From positions 1-64,000 of the forward strand of contig JAQQAL010000011.1 of NCBI GenBank assembly GCA_028532855.1: a DNA stretch of 64,000 nt, written 5' to 3'. This DNA comes from Candidatus Thalassospirochaeta sargassi (lineage in GTDB: Bacteria > Spirochaetota > Spirochaetia > UBA9216). Positions 60,324-64,000 of the stretch are shown here, piece by piece (the first letter of the stretch is position 1; each line of letters starts with the position of its first letter). The position numbers and the translations under genes were made by a program. The notes below the pieces were generated by a model that searched no databases, was not told where the DNA came from, and worked only from the letters and a program-made list of their open reading frames with translations.

Positions 60324-60344
60324 AAGTGTAAAAAACCATAGCAC
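59292..60344 (+). mobile_element. IS element with a 343-residue DDE transposase (copy 2), right end intact
   Basis: The right terminal sequence GTGTAAAAAACCATAGCAC is at 60326-60344. No matching left end is seen between the higBA promoter (59222) and the ATG (59292), although about 30 bp before the ATG resemble copy 1. The left end was probably lost when the toxin-antitoxin genes joined. Confidence 0.6.
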
Positions 60345-60390
60345 GATAACTCATCTCCTTGTTCCCTACTAACAACTTCACATTCCGGTT

Positions 60391-61170
60391 TCAGATTTCA
60401 TCAGCCTTAAACCGTAATACAGCGATTGCTAAGAAGCAGATTGTTAAAAACACAGATACGAGAATAGACTCATAAGATGTCATTGTTCCATAAAAAAAAT
60501 AGTCTCCAAGTATTGAACCGGCGCCTTCATCTCCGCTGAGCATACTGTTTGGAAAGAATAGGGCCAGCTTCGGAAAAACACCGCTTAACAGGCTCTGAGC
60601 AAAAAATATGCTAAGCGGGATTCCGGAGGCCAGACCTCTATTGCTGAAAAGGGTACCGCACAGAATTGTTAACGAAAGATAGAAAGAGAGGTAAATAAGC
60701 AGACATCCTATAAATATTGGGATCCGGACAACAGAGAAAATCTGACCATCCCTCAAGGATATATAGAGAACATTTAAGAGCACAGGTATTAGACTCATGG
60801 AGATAAAGAATCCTAAGAGGTTTCCAAAGAACTTGGAGATTATATAAGAGGATCTTGATATAGGCTTTGAATTCAACCAGGCTGCAATTCCGGTTTTTCT
60901 CTCCCCGATAATCACCCCCTGAACTGACAGTATAATTCCTATAGAACCGAAGACCCCTACAAAATTCAAATATAAGCCTATAGCTCCGGGGGCTGTGTAG
61001 CTATTCATGCTTGCTATAACAACCAGTCCGAATAACAGGATTATCCAAAGCGAAACATGAAACCAAATCTTTTTTGTATTGAACCAGTTTTGCATCTCTA
61101 TACTTACCAGGTTCGAAATTCCGGAAAATTCATGTTTCCTGATTGTTTTCCTTTCTAATTCCCAATTCAT
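60391..61170 (-). CDS. ABC-2-type membrane permease
   Basis: A 259-residue protein with six helices. It begins with a cytoplasmic arm (MNWELERKTIRKHEFSGISN) and has the layout of ABC-2 exporters, with ERKTGIAAWLNSKPISRSSY in the first cytoplasmic loop and LTILCGTLFSNRGLASGIPL. It starts one base after the ATPase gene stop and would be its membrane partner. Confidence 0.85.
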   Translation of the reverse strand: MNWELERKTIRKHEFSGISNLVSIEMQNWFNTKKIWFHVSLWIILLFGLVVIASMNSYTAPGAIGLYLNFVGVFGSIGIILSVQGVIIGERKTGIAAWLNSKPISRSSYIISKFFGNLLGFFISMSLIPVLLNVLYISLRDGQIFSVVRIPIFIGCLLIYLSFYLSLTILCGTLFSNRGLASGIPLSIFFAQSLLSGVFPKLALFFPNSMLSGDEGAGSILGDYFFYGTMTSYESILVSVFLTICFLAIAVLRFKADEI

Positions 61171-62130
61171 CTACTTATCTCCTTCTGCAATGATATTAAG
61201 AAATGTATCTTCCAGATCATTTTGTTTTTGACCATACCCCGTAATAACCACGCCGGGTTCTTTAACAAGTATCCGTAATAATGAACCTTCGGCCTCTCCG
61301 GGATCAGACACCCTGATACTCATAACTTCATTGCCATCTTCCTTATTTCGCATGAGATCTACATTTGAAATCCAGGGGATGGAAGTCAGAGAATCAACGC
61401 TTGGCGCTGTGTTTTTCCGGAATTTAACTGAATAAACAGTTTCTTTATGCGATACCAATTGTTCTATGGGCCCTTGCGCTATACAGGAGCCTTCATTCAG
61501 GATTGCAACAGCGTCGCTTACCCGCTGCACGTCAGAAAGAATGTGCGTGGAGTAAAAGATTGTTGTTTTATCTTTTAAGCTCTTCATAACATCCAGAACA
61601 TTCTTTCGGCCAATAGGATCCAGCGCTGCTGTCGGTTCGTCGAGAATCAGCAGCGCTGGATAATTAATCTGTGCCTGGGCAATGCCGAGCCTTTGCCTTT
61701 CCCCGCCTGAGAAGCCTTTGATCTTTCTCTCCGCCAGGGAAGACAAACCGGTCAGCTCAAGCATCTCGTCGATTCTTTTCTCGATAGCCTTTTTATTATT
61801 TTTAAAAAAGAAGCGGGCTGTAATTCTTAAATTCTCCCTGGTTGACAGGTTATCGTAGAACCTCGGCTCCTGTGACAGATACCCGATCCTCGAGCGTATC
61901 TCTATACTATCCCTTGAGATATCTTTACCGAGGATCGTTCCACGTCCTTCAGTAGCCTTAATAAAGCCCAACAGGATTTTCATCGTCGTTGTTTTTCCGG
62001 CTCCGTTCGGCCCGAGAAATCCAAAGATTGAGTTTTTAGGTACGTTCAGGTTTAAACCTTTGAGAACATTTATATTGCCGTATGATTTTCCTATCCCTGA
62101 AATCTGAATTGCATCCTGGTAATTATTCAT
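61171..62130 (-). CDS. ABC transporter ATPase (export type)
   Basis: A 319-residue ATPase. Walker A GPNGAGKTTTMK, Q-loop YLSQEPRFYDNLSTREN, signature FSGGERQRLGIAQAQ, Walker B LLILDEPTAALDP and H-loop YSTHILSD. About 90 C-terminal residues end in VKEPGVVITGYGQKQNDLED, as in CcmA/BcrA-type ATPases. It pairs with the ABC-2 permease; substrate unknown. Confidence 0.92.
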   Translation of the reverse strand: MNNYQDAIQISGIGKSYGNINVLKGLNLNVPKNSIFGFLGPNGAGKTTTMKILLGFIKATEGRGTILGKDISRDSIEIRSRIGYLSQEPRFYDNLSTRENLRITARFFFKNNKKAIEKRIDEMLELTGLSSLAERKIKGFSGGERQRLGIAQAQINYPALLILDEPTAALDPIGRKNVLDVMKSLKDKTTIFYSTHILSDVQRVSDAVAILNEGSCIAQGPIEQLVSHKETVYSVKFRKNTAPSVDSLTSIPWISNVDLMRNKEDGNEVMSIRVSDPGEAEGSLLRILVKEPGVVITGYGQKQNDLEDTFLNIIAEGDK

Positions 62131-62927
62131 CTTATTTCTCCTGTTTTATCCGTCTGCCTCGATAGTGTTCCGGATAGTACAATATTTATAGAAAGAACAA
62201 TCAGTAGCCCTACTGTAATATAAAGAACCCACATATCCCCTCCGGTGTTCGAAGGAAGAACGGGCAAAAGTCCTATGGTTACATTACTTGCGGCATGAAA
62301 GAAGTGAACAAGCAGCAGGCTCCCCCGGGAATTGTTATATATCCAGGTCATTACGATTGACAGCGCAACCTCCTGTATCATGAACAATGTAAATGAAATA
62401 TCCTGATGGAAGTTTCCGGCTATGAAAAACAACGGCAAATGCCACAATCCCCAAATAACTCCAATACCAAGACTCGCAACTAATGCTCCGTACTTCCGCT
62501 GCAGCCTCGGGAGAGCAAAACCCCTCCAGCCTGTTTCTTCTCCAAGCACACTCAGAGAAAAGACATATAAAAACACCGGTATTACTAAATACACCTTTTT
62601 AAGATCGTTAAAAATAAAGATCCTGCTTCCAAGAGCAAAGGAAATTCCAATTGCCGCAACAGCAATAAGGGCTGTAGAAAAGAAACAAAAGAGATACCAG
62701 TTAATATTTATACGCCAGATAGTAAATTTTCTTAAAAGCTTCCTTATACCTGAAAGCCCTTCAAAGATAAAAGTTACGATCAGGGCTGAAGAAAGCGGAC
62801 CGAATGTTCCCATAATCCTCAGAACAGTAATTTCCCTGCCGGTCACAATCTGGGGAAGCCAAAATCCCCAGGAAATAATAAAGGTCAGACAAAAGAAGGG
62901 AACTATTGGATTTCTAAATCTTCTCAT
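62127..62927 (-). CDS. CPBP-family intramembrane metalloprotease-like protein
   Basis: A 266-residue protein with about eight helices. The signature EETGWRGFALPRLQ (EExxxR) and GVIWGLWHLPLFF (HxxxF/N) are the two catalytic blocks of CPBP (CAAX/bacteriocin-processing) proteins. Overlaps both neighbours by ATGA. In bacteria such proteins often accompany export ATPases and give immunity or process peptides. Confidence 0.88.
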   Translation of the reverse strand: MRRFRNPIVPFFCLTFIISWGFWLPQIVTGREITVLRIMGTFGPLSSALIVTFIFEGLSGIRKLLRKFTIWRININWYLFCFFSTALIAVAAIGISFALGSRIFIFNDLKKVYLVIPVFLYVFSLSVLGEETGWRGFALPRLQRKYGALVASLGIGVIWGLWHLPLFFIAGNFHQDISFTLFMIQEVALSIVMTWIYNNSRGSLLLVHFFHAASNVTIGLLPVLPSNTGGDMWVLYITVGLLIVLSINIVLSGTLSRQTDKTGEIR

Positions 62928-63760
62928 TGGTTTGCTCCTTCTATCAAATAATTATGATATATGTTTCTAATATTGAAGCGTGCATAGCTGTGTTCTTCGC
63001 CAGCTATTTTCCATATAGCTTCAATGCGCATGGGTATAAGCATTCCGTTTACCCTCTGGTAATCGCTTACCCGCCCTATCCATGTCTCAAGCCCGGCGTC
63101 CCCCATGTAGCGCCTGGTCTGCAGCTGCTTAATTGACCCTAGGGCATCAAAACTCACTTCGTATGAAACCTCCTGCCCCTCATGCTTAAACGTCAGGTTT
63201 GCAGTTTCATTATCTATTGCACTCCATCGAAGCCGAGGGCCTGGAAGTAAATTAGTCGGGAACCAGACACTCTCGCCGAGCCATCGAAGAAGTTCTCCCT
63301 GGTCGTATTTATAACCTTCTCCGTCAACAAGCTTGAAGATATTCAGCAGTTTGACCTTAATCCGGCCTTTTTGGGAAATATACATATCCCGAACAGAAAA
63401 AAGAGAAGTTTTTCCTACCCAAAGAAACCCCGGTTCATCAGCAGAAAAATACTGCTTACCCTTTATATCTATCCATTCTTTATCCAGGGCAGTCTTAAAC
63501 TGGCCGTCATGTTCCATGTAAACCGCGCTTACATAGGGTTGCCCCTCGCTGAGTACATATCGAAAATAGCGCTGCACCGGTAAAGGAAGTCCTACAAGCA
63601 GGTCTTCGTCATAGATATTCGCGGATATATCCCGAGTAGAAGTCCGGAGATTTTTAACCTCTTTGCTAATTTGCTTTTTTGTAAATATTGTTCCGCCAAG
63701 ATAAAGCAGGCCTGGCAATAAAAGAATTACAGCAACTGTTCCAATCAGCATCCTGTTCAT
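62924..63760 (-). CDS. DUF6544-family membrane-anchored protein
   Basis: A 278-residue protein. One N-terminal helix (about 3-22) is followed by a soluble domain recognised by LPLPVQRYFRYVLSEGQP, LNIFKLVDGEGYKYDQGELL and RWLGESVWFPTNLLPGPRL. Function unknown. The start at 63760 has GGGAGG just upstream; the upstream FMN-binding gene stops at 63760-63762, so translation is probably coupled. The gene links the FMN protein to the CPBP and ABC genes in one operon. Confidence 0.75.
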   Translation of the reverse strand: MNRMLIGTVAVILLLPGLLYLGGTIFTKKQISKEVKNLRTSTRDISANIYDEDLLVGLPLPVQRYFRYVLSEGQPYVSAVYMEHDGQFKTALDKEWIDIKGKQYFSADEPGFLWVGKTSLFSVRDMYISQKGRIKVKLLNIFKLVDGEGYKYDQGELLRWLGESVWFPTNLLPGPRLRWSAIDNETANLTFKHEGQEVSYEVSFDALGSIKQLQTRRYMGDAGLETWIGRVSDYQRVNGMLIPMRIEAIWKIAGEEHSYARFNIRNIYHNYLIEGANQ

Positions 63761-64000
63761 CATTCCTCCCGACAAGCCTTATCGAGTGCGACTTTTACAG
63801 CATTGATGATAACGTTACTGCTGTTCGTAGCACCCGAAACAGCATCAACATTTAGGGTCTGCTGCTCCAGTATTTTCTTTATAATGACAGCTTCAGCCAT
63901 TACACCCAGTAAGGCATCATGTTCAATGATATTAATGGATTTTATTTCTTGAGACCCTACAGAAACCTCAACCCGGGCGGAATTTAGCCCGCCCTCATAA
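63760..64000 (-). CDS. FMN-binding-domain protein (partial, N-terminus outside window)
   Basis: Eighty visible C-terminal residues begin YEGGLNSARVEVSVGSQEIK and include SINIIEHDALLGVMAEAVII, KKILEQQTLNVDAVSGATN and SSNVIINAVKVALDKACREE. The motif DAVSGAT is the flavinylation site where ApbE would attach FMN to Thr; the same motif is in the lipoprotein at 32377. The gene starts beyond 64000. It overlaps the DUF6544 gene and heads the right-end operon. Confidence 0.8.
   Translation of the reverse strand, partial: YEGGLNSARVEVSVGSQEIKSINIIEHDALLGVMAEAVIIKKILEQQTLNVDAVSGATNSSNVIINAVKVALDKACREE

Overview
The window is most likely chromosomal DNA of a free-living spirochaete (Spirochaetota), roughly 40-45% G+C with AT-rich accessory stretches. 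The support is indirect. Several solute-binding proteins end their signal peptides in LFAGGTQE, LFAGGQSE or AFAAGQQE, a style I associate with Spirochaeta-type genomes. There are many lipoproteins, a 7TMR-DISM hybrid kinase, several c-di-GMP proteins and two-component systems, and TRAP and Liv uptake systems. No rRNA or intact tRNA is present, so the assignment is an inference.

Left part (1-16.7 kb). A truncated ACR3 arsenite exporter and a divergent arsR open a metal/redox cluster. Its inner genes (permease, small thioredoxin, DGC protein, second thioredoxin) are each broken by a deletion, stop or frameshift, while the MFS transporter, CcdA-like protein and thioredoxin lipoprotein are intact. 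Then follow a large sensor with GGDEF and EAL domains, a YnjBCD-type ABC importer with a YnjF-like CDP-alcohol phosphatidyltransferase, a MerA-like flavoprotein, and an unusual fusion of a TVP38/TMEM64 membrane domain with two short-chain dehydrogenases, facing a DUF547 protein.

Middle part (17.5-43.6 kb). A FecR-OmpA fusion and a collapsed chemotaxis receptor beside an ABC-type binding protein come first. A six-gene minus-strand operon follows (TRAP dctPQM, dhaK, dhaL, PPC/DUF296), divergent from a YesM/YesN-type two-component system that probably controls it. Next are an EAL-CBS-GGDEF protein, a YcgR/YcgQ-type permease pair, an FMN-binding lipoprotein with a strong terminator, a complete liv branched-chain amino acid operon, a redox module (flavodoxin and PNPOx-like proteins divergent from a cysteine-rich HxlR regulator), a large helical membrane protein of unknown function, and a proline-iminopeptidase-like hydrolase.

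Signalling block (43.6-52.1 kb). An ankyrin-repeat lipoprotein, another lipoprotein, an OmpR-type regulator, a dCache sensor with a degenerate kinase part, a 7TMR-DISM hybrid kinase and two more lipoproteins lie together. Two of the lipoprotein genes share an almost identical upstream element with an 11-bp repeat period, placed in the same orientation. This suggests a regulon of the local OmpR-type regulator.

Accessory region (52.1-60.4 kb). An IS3 element has cut a KAP-type P-loop NTPase gene. Two related DDE transposase genes have at least three decayed relatives. A PD-(D/E)XK nuclease and a divergent unknown gene sit between imperfect direct repeats. Two toxin-antitoxin systems (MntA/HepT and HigB/HigA) are present, with the MntA/HepT pair inside a second direct repeat. 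A 3' fragment of a tRNA-Leu followed by a terminator looks like one end (att site) of an integrated element.

Right end (60.4-64 kb). A minus-strand operon encodes an FMN-binding protein (partial), a DUF6544 protein, a CPBP protease, an ABC ATPase and an ABC-2 permease.
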